From positions 62,001 to 126,000 of the forward strand of contig JACCIC010000207.1 in assembly GCA_018907035.1 (NCBI GenBank): DNA of 64,000 nt. The letters run 5' to 3'. Source of the DNA: Sycobia sp. Sy_11. Taxonomy: Eukaryota > Arthropoda > Insecta > Hymenoptera > Epichrysomallidae. Shown piece after piece: positions 1 through 9,948 of the stretch. The position numbers were made by a program, and so were the translations under genes. The notes below the pieces were generated by a model. The model did not search any database. It worked only from the letters and a program-made list of their open reading frames with translations, and was not told the origin of the DNA. The stretch's first letter is position 1, and each line of letters begins with the position of its first letter.

Positions 1-99
1 ATGTATAACTTAATTACATAAATAAATATTATAATCATAATACAATATCTTTCTTATTTACTTTGAAATTAGTGTCCGTACACCTATCCATATATGTTA

Positions 100-960
100 C
101 TCATATTATATCTTGTACTCAATTAATTTCTATTTTATTGAACGAACTATTATGCTTACTATTGAACCCTAACCATTTAATATATACGCGGTTACCACTC
201 TGTTTTAGCACTTTTTCTACTAGATAAATTTCAGGATACTTAATTTTTTGAATTTCAGTTTCATAAAAACCCCCAGATACAGGCTTATCGTAATAATCTT
301 TAGTGTGATAAGTTACTGAATCAGTTTTTACAACTCTTGATATTGTAAAAATTTCAGTAAACCAATTAGGTGTGTAGCCTTTTCAAAAATACGTTTTATT
401 TTACTTATTCGTACATTATCTCCGACATTGTATTTCGGTTTTTTCCTTGATATCATCTCAATTGAAAAATGCTTCTTCACCTCCTTTTCATTTTCTTAGC
501 TCACATTTTCAGGCTTAATTCCTATTGTTCGATGTTTTCTTGAATTATAAGCTTTCAGTAAATCTGGAAGGATATCTATCCATTTGTAGTTTCCTTGTTT
601 ACTGAATTGTATCCACATTGTATTTTTTAATGTTCTATTAAATCGTTCACAAATACTTGCATGAAGATTACTGTATGAAGAATATAAATTTATCTTATAT
701 TTTTTTATGAGATTTTTAAAGTGTGAATTGTAAAATTCTTTTCCTTAATCGGTTTGTAGATTTGATGGCACTCTTCCATGTTTCAATATTATATTCATAG
801 CTAGAGTAACATCGTTGCCACTCTTTGATTTTACTCGTTCAACCCAAGCGTACTTCGAAAACAAGTGTATAACAGTGAGTAAGTATCAAAAGCCTTTATT
901 CTCCTTAGAATAGGGTATCATTTCTACAAGATCTACTTGCCAAGTTGTATCTATACACGT
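100..960 (-). pseudogene. Polinton/Maverick-type retroviral-like integrase, decayed
   Basis: Read on the minus strand from about 945 downward, several frames give pieces typical of the Polinton integrase (rve fold plus C-terminal chromodomain). QVDLVEM lies near 940-920, YLLTV..FSKYAWVERV near 890-835, LQTD followed by KEFYN near 775-735, a CERFNRTLKNTMW block near 665-620, and a chromodomain-like YIKWLGF near 195-150. In this family the enzyme inserts the element DNA into the host chromosome. Stops (for example after KGF and after LQTD) and frameshifts break it repeatedly, so it is not functional. It lies at the window edge, so its true 3' end and the element terminus may be outside. Family assignment is fairly sure; subtype is inference. 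Confidence 0.75.
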
Positions 961-1171
961 ATATCATATTCTTTGCTTATACCTGCGACGATCAGGTTTG
1001 TGTACCTCTTGAACCACTTTCTGTCGTGCTTCCAGTTGATTTTGCCTTTGGTGAGTTTTTTAATGCATTTTTCCTTTCAATCTCTTTTACAATACAATTC
1101 ACATTAATAACCATTTGTGAAACATTATCTCTTAAACGAGTATGTGAGTCACTAAGAGTTTTCAATTTCGA

Positions 1172-1654
1172 TTATCGTTCTGATTGATAATGATCGGTTT
1201 TCATAATATTTTTATCGAAATTATTCATTCTTTCTTCTAATTTAAATCGATTTTCATTATGAGCATAATATTTTTGATAAAGATCTTTGAATTTCTCTTC
1301 TGTTATCAAGCCATTTTGTTCATGATATTTCTCATTTTCTTTTAGAACTTCATTAATTTTTAAAGATACAGTATTTAGTTCCTGCTGCAATATAGCACAT
1401 AAGGTTTTTACACAAACTGCATCAATATCTGTGGTAGCTTGTCCAACATTACAAAGTCGTTTATTTTCTATATCAAAATTACCATCTGCTGTAAAATTGT
1501 ACCCAATGCCTGGCGGACCTCGACTCTCCTTGGAGTTCTCAAATTTCATCCAAACATGTCGAGACTCATGATGATACTGATGAAGAAAAAGCGTATTTGC
1601 ATTAATATATATATATATATATGTATATATATCCGATTTCACGCAGTTCCTCAA
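1172..1654 (-). CDS. Small conserved Polinton-associated protein, fragment
   Basis: The open frame is 160 codons. The first ~30 residues come from a (TA)n tract and are probably not native. The remainder holds GIGYNFTADGNFDIENKRL followed by a charged, coiled-coil-like helix (about residues 90-155, many E, K, N and L). I recognise the pattern as one that recurs beside PLA2, protease and capsid genes in insect Polinton/adintovirus-like elements, but I know no function for it. It sits between the integrase remnant and the YWDDPNELVERL gene, all on the minus strand, suggesting one transcription block. The N-terminus is likely truncated. It could also be a decayed relic that is open by chance. 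Confidence 0.45.
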   Translation of the reverse strand: MRNCVKSDIYTYIYIYINANTLFLHQYHHESRHVWMKFENSKESRGPPGIGYNFTADGNFDIENKRLCNVGQATTDIDAVCVKTLCAILQQELNTVSLKINEVLKENEKYHEQNGLITEEKFKDLYQKYYAHNENRFKLEERMNNFDKNIMKTDHYQSER

Positions 1655-1697
1655 TAATTAAATGGATTTCATTGATATGATTGTTATTTCTAGCTGA

Positions 1698-2444
1698 TTA
1701 TTTAGCAATTAGTAATGTTAGTCTCTCAACAAGCTCGTTCGGATCATCCCAGTACACTAACACTATTGAACAATCTTTCTTTGCTATTTTATATTTAGGT
1801 TCGTGACCTCCTCCCTTTTTTTGTATGACTAGCACTGTTGTCAAACATCGGTCTAATAATGTTGAAATATTTTCTACTCTCCGATGAGCGTATAGATTCC
1901 TCTTTACTATGTTTTTTTCCGGTGAGCACTTGTTGCTTCTAGAATACTCCAATAATTTTCACAATCCGCTGGACTTATTAATGTGTCGTCTGGTTCTTTT
2001 TTAATAAGTAGCTCCATTAGTCCATTACTTTTAGGATAAGTTAAACCTTTCACTTTTATTTTATTATCATCAAATATAATTTGAGAATCACCAAGTATTT
2101 ATATACCTGCAATATTTCTTTCTCTATATATGTTATCGAATTTACTGCTTTGATCTAAATGGGAAATGCTTTTGATTGGTTCTTTGACTTTTTGAGAAAC
2201 TGATACGTTGGTTGATTTAACAATTTGGAATAAACATTTACATTCTTGAATCTAAGACCATTGAGATGAGTGATTAAAGCTAATAAGCTATTTGTTTTTC
2301 TGCAGTTTCATTGGCCGCAGAATACTGCTCGTATACTATATCTGACAGTAACTCTCCGTGTCGCTTCCTTCTTTGTTCTTTTTACCAAAATCAAAGTTAA
2401 CGACGGACAGTTTCACGCTCGGCTCAGTGAAATCCATGTTGGCA
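1698..2444 (-). pseudogene. Polinton-associated gene with YWDDPNELVERL motif, decayed
   Basis: The minus strand shows, from about 2100 to 1700 and in alternating frames, KVKGLTYPKSNGLMELL, then ISPADCENYWSILE, then PKYKIAKKDCS and finally VYWDDPNELVERLTLLIAK before the stop at 1698. The YWDDPNELVERL ending is a hallmark of a small protein family seen next to capsid and protease genes in insect Polinton/adintovirus-like elements; its role is unknown to me. At least two frameshifts and internal stops break it. A plausible start ATG at 2444 lies only ~90 bp from the divergent PLA2 start at 2534, so the two genes probably shared a bidirectional promoter. Confidence 0.55.
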
Positions 2445-2533
2445 TGACAAAGTCTAGTTTAACATTAACTGAAATAAATATATAAATATTGATTTTATAT
2501 TTTTGATCATCAGTTATAATTTGACTGTCAACA
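2445..2533. promoter_or_regulatory. Short divergent intergenic region of the Polinton-like element
   Basis: This AT-rich gap of about 90 bp separates a minus-strand gene (start near 2444) from the plus-strand PLA2 gene (start 2534). It contains TTTTATATTTTT at about 2492-2503. The divergent layout suggests a shared promoter; no individual site can be proved. Confidence 0.3.
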
Positions 2534-3055
2534 ATGATTGAACATAAAACTCGTATACATTCGAAACAGGAAGGACGTGGATTGCTCGATAGAGTAATCA
2601 ACAATTTATCTATTGAAATACATCTTCCTGGTTATCAATACTGTGGCCCCGGAACGAAATTAACGAAGCGATTACAAAGGGGTGATCCAGGAATAAATCC
2701 ACTAGATAAGGCATGTAAAGAACATGACATTGAGTACTCTCATAAAAACAGTAATCGTAAAGTGGCTGACATAAAGATTGCTAATAACGCTTGGCAACAG
2801 ATTAAAGCTAAGGATTCTAGCCTTGTTGAGAAAGCGTCAGCTCTAGCGATTGCAAGTGCTATGAAATCAAACGCAAAAACTGGAATGGAGCTGAAATTCA
2901 ACAAATTGGTAACAGCAGCGAAAAAATCATTGAAATCAGGTAAAAATTCATGCAAAGTATTAAAGTCCGCCTTAAAAGGTGATCGTCAAGCTCTTAAGAA
3001 TAGTGGTTGTAAGAAAAAAGTTCTCATTCCACGTGTGATACCCCTTTCCATCTAA
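2534..3055 (+). CDS. Phospholipase A2-like capsid-associated protein
   Basis: This 173-codon ORF has an N-terminal PLA2 domain of the type found in parvoviral VP1 and adintovirus-like minor virion proteins. The calcium-loop motif YCGPG is at residues 36-40 and the catalytic pair H64-D65 is in CKEHDIEY. A Lys/Ala/Ser-rich helical region follows (residues ~75-165), resembling a basic virion core protein. In such viruses the lipase is thought to breach endosomal membrane; here that is family knowledge only. ATG 2534 is the first in frame. The frame shifts near 3050, and the likely continuation of the same protein family appears in another frame downstream. This is the only long open frame in the remnant, and both active-site motifs are intact. 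Confidence 0.75.
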   Translation: MIEHKTRIHSKQEGRGLLDRVINNLSIEIHLPGYQYCGPGTKLTKRLQRGDPGINPLDKACKEHDIEYSHKNSNRKVADIKIANNAWQQIKAKDSSLVEKASALAIASAMKSNAKTGMELKFNKLVTAAKKSLKSGKNSCKVLKSALKGDRQALKNSGCKKKVLIPRVIPLSI

Positions 3056-3310
3056 AATTGGCGCAAATCTTCCTTTCCTTATTCAACTGTTCGCAGGATT
3101 GAGTGCAACTAGTGCTTTAGCCGGAAGTGCTTCTGTAATAGTTTAAGCAGTAAATGATGCTAAAGCTGCGCAAAAAGATTATCAAGAAAGCAAACGTCAT
3201 AATAAGACGATGGAAGCTATTGCTTTAGGTAAAGGTATATATCTGAAGCCATATCAACGTGGAGTGAGATTATTTCTCCAACCGCATGTCGGACACGGCC
3301 CAATTTAAAG
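3050..3310 (+). pseudogene. Virion core-like tail (KGIYLKPYQRG), frameshifted
   Basis: Directly after the PLA2 ORF, another frame reads GANLPFLIQLFAGLSATSAL, then an internal stop at about 3143, then AVNDAKAAQKDYQESKRHNK and ALGKGIYLKPYQRG, ending at a stop near 3306. A small hydrophobic, Gly/Ala-rich stretch followed by KGIYLKPYQRG is typical of the C-terminal part of PLA2-linked core proteins in insect Polinton-like elements. It is either the displaced C-terminus of the PLA2 gene or a second core gene. One frameshift and one nonsense codon inactivate it. Confidence 0.5.
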
Positions 3311-3311
3311 A

Positions 3312-3660
3312 AAAAATACTTCAATTTAATTTTGCCAAATCGTCCACTAAAAAACTATGATCTTATAAAATATGCACATCTACTACAAATTCCATATTTC
3401 CGAGGTGTTTTCATGAGAAATAGCCTTCCTCATAATGGACCGTGGCATAACTAATCTGCTATTATTAATCTCGATGGTTCATAAAATAAAGGTACTCAAT
3501 GGGTCAATTATCGATAGAGAGGATATAACGTTACCTACTTTCATACCTTTGGTGAACTCAAACCTCCCATAGATCTTATGAAATATTTCAATGTGAAGGA
3601 ACTAATATACAACTATACAAGATATCAGAATTTCGACTCATTCATTTTCTCTCTTGTCTT
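3312..3660 (+). pseudogene. Adenain-like cysteine protease, decayed
   Basis: Pieces such as LPNRPLKNYDLIKYAHLL, PYFRGVFMRNSLP, SAIINLDGS, GTQWVNYR and FHTFGELKPPIDLMKYF match the adenovirus-type C5 protease that matures capsids in Polintons and adintoviruses. The block before the WV/Y motif normally carries the catalytic His; here the residue is Gln (GTQWVNYR). Stops at about 3452 and 3483 and further frame changes interrupt it, and the region around the expected catalytic Cys is not clean. It lies in the usual place between the core and capsid genes. Non-functional. Confidence 0.6.
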
Positions 3661-3725
3661 TGTCTTCGTTTCTGAACTGAAAGTCTATAAAAAGAATTTG
3701 TCAGATAAAATTTGATCAATCAGTC

Positions 3726-4335
3726 ATGGATTTTCGCTCAATCAGTCATGGAAAATAGTTTCACTTTGACTCTTTCAGGAAAATCTTCTGTTATAGAAGC
3801 CCAATACTTTTCATCCATTGAACTACCAAGCATAAAAATTATGTTTTGGGTTTAGTCGAACTTTCAACCTTTAATTCAATTCCAAATATTAACAATACAA
3901 ATAATCAACTTCATTTAAAGGGAGAAATTATTACTATTCCCATTGGCAGTTATGAGATTGATGATATAAATCAATTTTTATCAAATACATTGAAATCTAA
4001 AGGAATTGAGTTTTCTTTGAAAGCTAACAATAATACATTTAGAAGTGAAATTAAGTGTAGTGTTCCATTAGATCTACAACCTTAACAATTAATCGGTCGA
4101 GTGTAGGGATTTACTCCTCGTATTCTCAAGGAAAATATAGAACACCGTTCCGATTTACCAGTGAAAATATTGAAAATCAACGCACTCAAAGTCGAGTGTA
4201 ATATTACTGCAGGAGTTTTCATTAACAATCAAAAGGTTCTAAAGAGAACTTTTCACCCAATACTACAGCTTATTGCTTGATCTTGCACGATCGCATAGTT
4301 CAGTACAATCCCATCAGTGGAGATGTGAGAAAGGT
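3726..4335 (+). pseudogene. Penton-like minor capsid gene of the Polinton-like element, decayed
   Basis: One frame gives ENSFTLTLSGKSSVIEAQYF then SSIELPSIK (3749-3835). A frameshift near 3842 leads to the open piece 3846-4085 (GLVELSTFNSIPNI, then IGSYEIDDINQFLSNTLK and KCSVPLDL). Past a stop, RILKENIEHRSDLPVKILKI and TAGVFINNQ continue to about 4250. This resembles the small single-jelly-roll (penton-type) protein that accompanies the hexon-like gene in insect Polinton/adintovirus elements; the exact role is inference. No double-jelly-roll major capsid or DNA polymerase B is visible, so only part of the element is present. Confidence 0.5.
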
Positions 4336-4497
4336 TATTTAAATAGATTATTAAAAAAGAAAAGAAAAAAGAAGTTGACTTTGCTGTAGGCATCACGGCA
4401 CATAAAGGTATTCTACTACACCTAAAGTCTACTCACCTGTCAAGTGTGACATGCTTCCCCTCCCCTCTAGTAGAGAACCCAAAGTATACTCGCGTGT

Positions 4498-4545
4498 AAA
4501 GTGTGCTATGTCCCCCTTGACCTAGATGGGAGCATAGCACACTTT
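4498..4545. other. Perfect hairpin with 13-bp arms
   Basis: AAAGTGTGCTATG at 4498-4510 is exactly inverted at 4533-4545, with a 22-nt C-rich loop. It lies in a ~230-bp stretch rich in AGTGTG/ACACTT motifs between the Polinton-like remnant and mariner M1. Direct repeats TAGAATGCCTAT follow at about 4565 and 4583. The function is unknown; it may be a transposon end. Confidence 0.6.
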
Positions 4546-4616
4546 TTAAGCGGGGGAAGGTGTTCTAGAATGCCTATGTGCTAGAATGCCTATAGCCTAT
4601 CTACTTTTATCAATAA

Positions 4617-5248
4617 TTATTTTATCACCTTCAAAGTAACTCCTCTCAGAAATAATACACTTGAACCAACGCTTTTTCCAATCATCGAAGCACTAATGAT
4701 AATTACGTTTGATATAGCCTTAAGTTCGTTCAACGATGCAGTTTTTATCTCCTCAATCGTTGAAAATCGATGTCCTTTCATAGCTCTTTCCATTTTTGGG
4801 AAAAGAAAAAAATCACTCAGTGCCAAATCTGGTGAATATGTAAACAGTGGAGACATGGCTGTAGTTTTGGTTATGGCCAAAAAATCTCTCACAAGCAACG
4901 ATGAATGAACAGGTGCATCATCGTAATGCAAAAGCCACAAATTCTTTTTTCAAAGTTCGGGATGTTTTTTGTATATCGCTTCTCGAAAATACCACATAAC
5001 ATCAAGGTACTACTCCTTATTGACCGTTCGACCTTGTAGTAAGAATTCCGGATACTATGCCACGGTGATCAAAGAAGACAGTGAACAAAACCTTGACATT
5101 GGATTGAACTTGGCGTATTTTCTTCGGTCTTCGTTCTTCTGGGCCCGTCCATTGGGATGATTGCGATTTAGTTTTCACTTCATAAACATACCCACGATTC
5201 ATCAGCAATTATAAAGCTTTTGAAAAAATCAGCATCATTATTGACTTC
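4617..5248 (-). pseudogene. Mariner M1 transposase, C-terminal part (interrupted by copia)
   Basis: The minus strand encodes the C-terminal two thirds of a mariner (IS630-Tc1-mariner, DD34D) transposase. ADESWV with the first catalytic Asp is near 5215-5195, followed by SSQWTGPEERRPKK and VKVLFTVFFDHRG. HYDDAPVHSS with the second Asp is near 4925, and YSPDLALSDFFLFPKMER with the third Asp near 4840-4800. The end is KGHRFSTIEEIKTASL and a stop at 4617. A frameshift near 5190 and a stop near 4950 inactivate it. The N-terminal part lies 4.7 kb away at 9949-10352. Taking out the copia insert and one target-site copy restores frame continuity across the junction. Confidence 0.85.
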
Positions 5249-5609
5249 TGTTAAATATTTTCTTTTGAACGATATTATAATTTTGCCAGATGCTTCGCCC
5301 AGCGTAAATGCTTCAAACATCTGTTTTGTAGCTTAGTTTTCTCTGCTGTAGTTATATTGCACCCTGCCAGATTTTACGGCGAAGTGCAATTAGGGAATAT
5401 GCAGGCAACTTATATGGTGTATACCTGCGATGAATGCCTGTGTCTCAGCGCTTTTAGTCGTCAGTCTGTCGCATACGTTTGGCACAGCAACTGTCTTTTG
5501 CTGACGTTTTGGTTACATTTGTATTGTACTTATTAGTATATCTTCTTCCCTTGTATTTATTTAATAAACGTATTTTAAACATGTCAACTCTGTTAAAATT
5601 TATTCAATA
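5249..5609 (+). repeat. Copia 5' LTR
   Basis: It starts TGTTAAATATTTT and ends TTATTCAATA. It is repeated at 9570-9943. It includes TATTTATTTAATAAACG, whose AATAAA is a plausible polyadenylation signal. It lacks a 13-nt segment present in the 3' copy. Confidence 0.9.
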
Positions 5610-5625
5610 GGTTATGGTGTCTAGA
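5608..5625 (+). other. Copia primer-binding site
   Basis: TAGGTTATGGTGTCTAG immediately follows the 5' LTR. A GGTTATGG start resembles the initiator-tRNA-Met-type primer sites of copia elements. This assignment rests on position and short similarity only. Confidence 0.5.
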
Positions 5626-5728
5626 CACTCTACCACTGCGCATTTGTAGAGTTTCTTTATAGTGTTTTTTTTTTGTTTGTTTTCTAATAAGTATTTTCAA
5701 GTGAACCGTGTATTAATTCTTTATAAGC

Positions 5729-6444
5729 ATGATGATTGATAGAGAAGTAATTGATATTATAAAGCTGGATGGAACCAATTATACTTTATGGAAGTTTGGC
5801 ATAGTAATTTCATTGAAAACCAAAGATCTCCTAGGATTTGTAAATGGCACAGCAGTAGTGACAGATTCGACCAAAGCTGATGATGTGAGACTGCATGAGA
5901 AGAAATCGTCGCAAGCAATGGTGCTTTTTTTAGGCTCACTGGAAAAGAAATTGCACACTCACTTAATTAATTGTGACACTCCAGTAAAAATGTGGAATAA
6001 GCTTCGCAACTTGTACAGCGATATAAGCGTTGATGCAAAAGGAACTGCATGGGAGCAGTTCTATGCATTCCGTATTAAGGAGGGAGAGCCAATAGCAGTA
6101 CAATTAGAAGCTTTAGAAGCGATTTCAAGCAAATTAGCGGATGCAGGAGAGAAGCCGACTGACTCGGCATAATATCAAAAGTGCTGCGCAGCTTACCCGC
6201 GAAATTTGACATTTTGCGCATTGCATGGGATTGCACGCCCGAAGCGGAAAGAACAACAGAAAAATTGTTCTCACGACTAATCAAGGAAGACAAGCGTTCT
6301 GTCGAAAATGACGAAGTGTCGACGCTCGTACTTCGAGTTGAAAAGACGACGGTGAGCAACTCTAAAACGCATAAAAATAAGAAAAATATTCAAGACTTAA
6401 AAAAACGGACGAAGTGCGCTATTTGCAAAGAAAAAGACGCGTGA
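5729..6444 (+). pseudogene. Copia gag, decayed
   Basis: ATG 5729 opens 147 codons with the copia gag (UBN2-type) pattern: LDGTNYTLWKFGIVISLK near the start, then CDTPVKMWNKLRNLY and QFYAFRIKEGEPIAVQLEAL. A stop at 6170 plus a frameshift moves the frame to 6181-6444 (SLPAKFDILRIAWDC, then SRLIKEDKR). It ends in CAICKEKDA, the first half of a CCHC knuckle; the His-Cys half is missing before the protease. In life, gag packages the RNA into particles in the cytoplasm. Confidence 0.85.
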
Positions 6445-7867
6445 GTGGCCAAGAAAATCTGCAGATCAGGACATGGTTAACAGATACTGGTGCAAGCATG
6501 CACATGTCCTTCAAAAAGGAGTATTTTTCGGAGCTTACGGAAAACGTACACGGACATTCAGTAAAAATAGCTGATGACCAATTGATTTTAGCTTCTGGTA
6601 TCGGCACAATAAAAATTCAAGAAGAAATAGATGGTTGTCTGTATGTGCGTGAATTGCAAAAAGTGTTATATGTGCCAGAACTACGACGCAACTTGTTTTC
6701 TGTCGGAACAGCAAACAAAAAAAGTTTTTCGTACCATTCATACAGCGATAAATGCGAACTAAAAAGCGCTGATGGCAAAGTCAGTGCGCAAAGTGTTTCG
6801 CATGCTGCGTTATTTCGTATGTTGTTTCGAGTGCAAATTCCGAACGAGTGTAGTGCTGCTGAAAAGGTATATGAGCACCAAAATTTAAAATTATGGCATG
6901 AACAGTTAGGCCATATTAATATGCATGCTACTAAAGATACGTGCCAAAAAGCGTGCATCGATGTTAAAAATAGGGGTAGTGATGATTTTTTCTGTGAAGC
7001 CTGTATCATGGGCAAGCAGGCTCGTAAAACGCACAAAAGCAAGAAAAATGACAGCACTTTTGGAATTGGAGAAAAAATCCCCTCGCATATATGTGGACCA
7101 ATGAATGTAGAATCACCAAAAGGATCGCGATACTTCGTGCTGTACAAGGATGAGGCGTCATGCTATAGAAAAGTTTATTTCCTTAGGTGTAAATCCGAAG
7201 TGTACAAAAAACTCTGTGAGTTTGAAGTACTCGTAAGAACACAAACGCGAAATAAATTAAAAGTTTTTCGAACAGACAATGGCAAGGAGTATACCTGCGA
7301 AAAGGTACGTCGATTCTGCACTGAAAGAGGAATTATCGCGGAGTTCTCCTCCCCCTACATTCACGAGCAAAACGGTAGAGCCGAGAGGATATTGGAACCC
7401 TCGTGGAAAGCGCGCGGTCAATGCTTCATGCTCGAAATGTTGACATGAAACATTGGACTGAGTCAATTAACACAGTGTGTTATGTCTTAAACAGGTCAAT
7501 TTTGCAGCCGACCGAAACTCGTACGCCTTATGAAAAATGGTTTATGCAGCGTCCCGAAATAAAGCATTTAAGGATTTTTGGAACAGATGCGTACTTGAAT
7601 ATCCCGAAAGAAAAAAGGAGAAAATTCGAACCGAAAGCCAAAAAAATGGCTATTGTGGATTATGCCGGAGAATCCACTAATTATAGGTTTTGGGATAATT
7701 TAGCAGGCAAAATTTATATCAATAGCGATATAAATTTTAATGAAAATTCTCCTCCCTGCAATATCAATGATTTAGATGGCTGTTTGCGTTTAAATTTTAG
7801 TTTTGATCACACTAAAAACATTGAACACGAAGCAGATCGGCTACAGCACGACGCAGCCGATGTTTAA
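6414..7867 (+). pseudogene. Copia protease and integrase, decayed
   Basis: The 344-codon frame from 6414 holds the aspartic protease WLTDTGASMHMS (6474 onward, catalytic D in DTG). The GAG-pre-integrase block follows, with LWHEQLGHINMHATKDTC and the CEACIMGKQ zinc-binding pair, and then the integrase core. In the core, the usual first Asp block reads VLYKDEASCYRKVYF; FRTDNGKEY carries the second Asp and HEQNGRAER the Glu. A frameshift near 7395 shifts to the frame 7403-7867 (MLHARNVDMKHWTESINTV, then YEKWFMQRPEIKHLRIFGT). It ends at a TAA. Not functional as it stands. Confidence 0.88.
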
Positions 7868-7915
7868 GCAGAAAATACATCAGAAGAAGAGGAGCAATAC
7901 GATTCTGCAAATGAA

Positions 7916-9551
7916 ATGCTTGAGGAATCGATTGTAGGAAACCATCGTCTGCGCGATCGTACTAAGGTAAGAGTACCTGAGCGATATGGAATCCCTGTTT
8001 CATATTGCGTCGATGTAGTTCCAACAACGTATCACAACGCTCTTTCAAGTAATAACACTGCGTTCTGGAAGACAGCTATGGACGAAGAAATGCAAGCTCT
8101 TCGAAAAAATGGTACCTGGACTTTATGTACACTGCCGCCAGATAAGAAAGTCATCGGATGCAGATGAGTTTTTTTCCTTAAAAACCGATGCAGCCGGAGT
8201 CCTCCAAAGGTACAAAGCCAGATTAGTAGCGAAAGGATTCGCGTAACGCAAAGGTATTGATTTTTTTGAAACATTCGCACCGGTAGTTCGCTATGAATCC
8301 ATACGTATTATTCTTGCGATAGCAGCAAAAAATGACTTAAAAATCGCCAAATTTGATGTAAAAACTGCTTTTCTATATGTCGATCTCAAAGAAGTCATCT
8401 ATCTACAACAACCTCACGGATACATAAGCAAAAAAGAGCCGAACGCCGTCCTCAAACTACATCGTAGCTTATATGGATTGAAACAATCTCCTAGATGCTG
8501 AAATGAGAAATTTGCAGCATTTTTACGGCGTTTCAATCTGAGAAATATAAACAGTGATAAGTGCGTGTTTGTGGGTACAGTGAACGAGTGTATAGTGTAT
8601 CTCGCGTTGTATGTTGATGATGGATTGATAGCGTGCAAGAGTGAGAGTGCGATTAAGAGCGTATTAAATTATTTAAAATGGGATTTTAATATAACCGTCG
8701 ACGCCGCGAATGAATTTGTTGGTTTAGAAATTAACCGTGATCGAAGCAACCGATCATTAAAAATATGTCAGCCCGGTTATATTAAAAAGATTTTGAATAA
8801 ATTTTATATGCTAGATGCAAAATTTTTGAGTGTGCCTGTTGAACCTGACTTGTCTCTAAAGCAAAGTAAAACTGAATGTATGCATGTTTTTCCGTATAGA
8901 GAAGTGATAGGATCACTTTTGTTTACTGCGCGCCTGTGTCGTCCAGATATAGAATATGCTGTCAATTATCTAAACCAATTTTTAAATTGTTTTGATAAAA
9001 CGCATTGGCAGGCTGTTAAGGTAATAATGCGTTACTTAAATGGCACACGAAACCACGGAGTAGTGTTCGGAAACAGTGGGAGCACACTGAATGTGATTGG
9101 CTACACAGATGCTGATTATGCGGGATGTGCCGATACGCGGAAGTCACGTAGTGGTTTTGTCTTTACTTTCAATGGAGGACTGATTTCGTGGTCGAGTCAG
9201 CGACAGAGCGTTATTGCTCTTTCAACAACCCAATCGGAATATATATTGTTATGTCACGGAACAAAAGAAGCTGTATGGTTGTTTAATTTTCTAAAAGAAT
9301 TATCGTTAATCTGTGAGGCCATTAGAATTTTTGTCGACAATCAAGCTTCCATAAAACTATCAGCAAATGCAGAGTTTCATAAAAGAACAAAACATATCGA
9401 TGTTAGATTTCATTTTATACGGGATATAATTAATAAAAAACAAATAATTGTAGAATACATTGAATCTAAAAACCAATTGGCTGATTTATTTACAAAGCCT
9501 ATAGCGAAACAGCAGTTTCAGTATTTACGCAATAAGTTAAATATTTTGTAA
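7916..9551 (+). pseudogene. Copia reverse transcriptase and RNase H, decayed
   Basis: The RT opens with FWKTAMDEEMQALRKNGTW (8062 onward). A stop and frameshift occur at 8165-8180, then RYKARLVAKGF, a stop at about 8244, DVKTAFLYVDL, LYGLKQSPRC and a stop near 8499. The long open piece 8565-9551 has the catalytic YVDD (8610-8621) and the RNase H hallmarks DADYAGCADTRKS, SGFVF, ALSTTQSEYI and KHIDVRFHFIRD. It ends LADLFTKPIA...LRNKLNIL just before the polypurine tract. RNase H is intact; RT is broken in at least three places. Confidence 0.9.
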
Positions 9552-9560
9552 TTTCAAAAT

Positions 9561-9569
9561 AAGTGGGAG
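9561..9569 (+). other. Copia polypurine tract
   Basis: AAGTGGGAG sits directly before the 3' LTR start TG at 9570. This is the usual place and composition of the plus-strand primer. Confidence 0.7.
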
Positions 9570-9943
9570 TGTTAAATATTTTATTTTGAATGATATTATA
9601 ATTTTGCCAGATGCTTCGCCCAGCGTAAATGCGTCAAACAACTGTTTTGTAGCTTAGTTTTCTCTGCTGTAGTTATTTTGCACCCTGCCAGATTTTACGA
9701 CGAAGTGCAATTAGGGAATATGCAGGCAATTTATATGGTGTATACCTGCGATGAATGCCTGCGTCAAATGCTGTGCTGCGTCTCAGCGCTTTTAGTCGTC
9801 AGTCTGTCGCATACCTTTGGCACAGCAACTGTATTTTGCTGACGTTTTGCTTACATTTGTATTGTACTTATTAGTATATCTTTTTCCCTTGTATTTATTT
9901 AATAAACGTATTTTCAACATACTCTGTTAAAATTTATTCAATA
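9570..9943 (+). repeat. Copia 3' LTR
   Basis: This is a copy of 5249-5609 with scattered substitutions and 13 extra nucleotides (GCGTCAAATGCTG region, about 9759-9780). It is followed by the target duplicate ACTTC. Confidence 0.9.
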
Positions 9944-9948
9944 ACTTC

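Larger units (their letters stand above)
5244..9948 (+). mobile_element. Ty1/copia LTR retrotransposon, decayed, inside mariner M1
   Basis: The element runs 5249-9943 and is flanked by a 5-bp target duplication ACTTC (5244-5248 and 9944-9948). The LTRs are 361 and 374 bp, start TG and end TA. Gene order gag, protease, integrase, reverse transcriptase, RNase H is that of Ty1/copia (integrase before RT). The coding region has at least four frameshifts and several stops, and the LTRs differ at multiple sites and by a 13-bp indel, so the copy is old. Its target was the transposase gene of an earlier mariner insertion. Confidence 0.93.

Noticed and set aside
2740..2955. Minus-strand frame opposite the PLA2 ORF
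   Set aside because: The plus strand carries recognisable catalytic motifs; the antisense frame has none.
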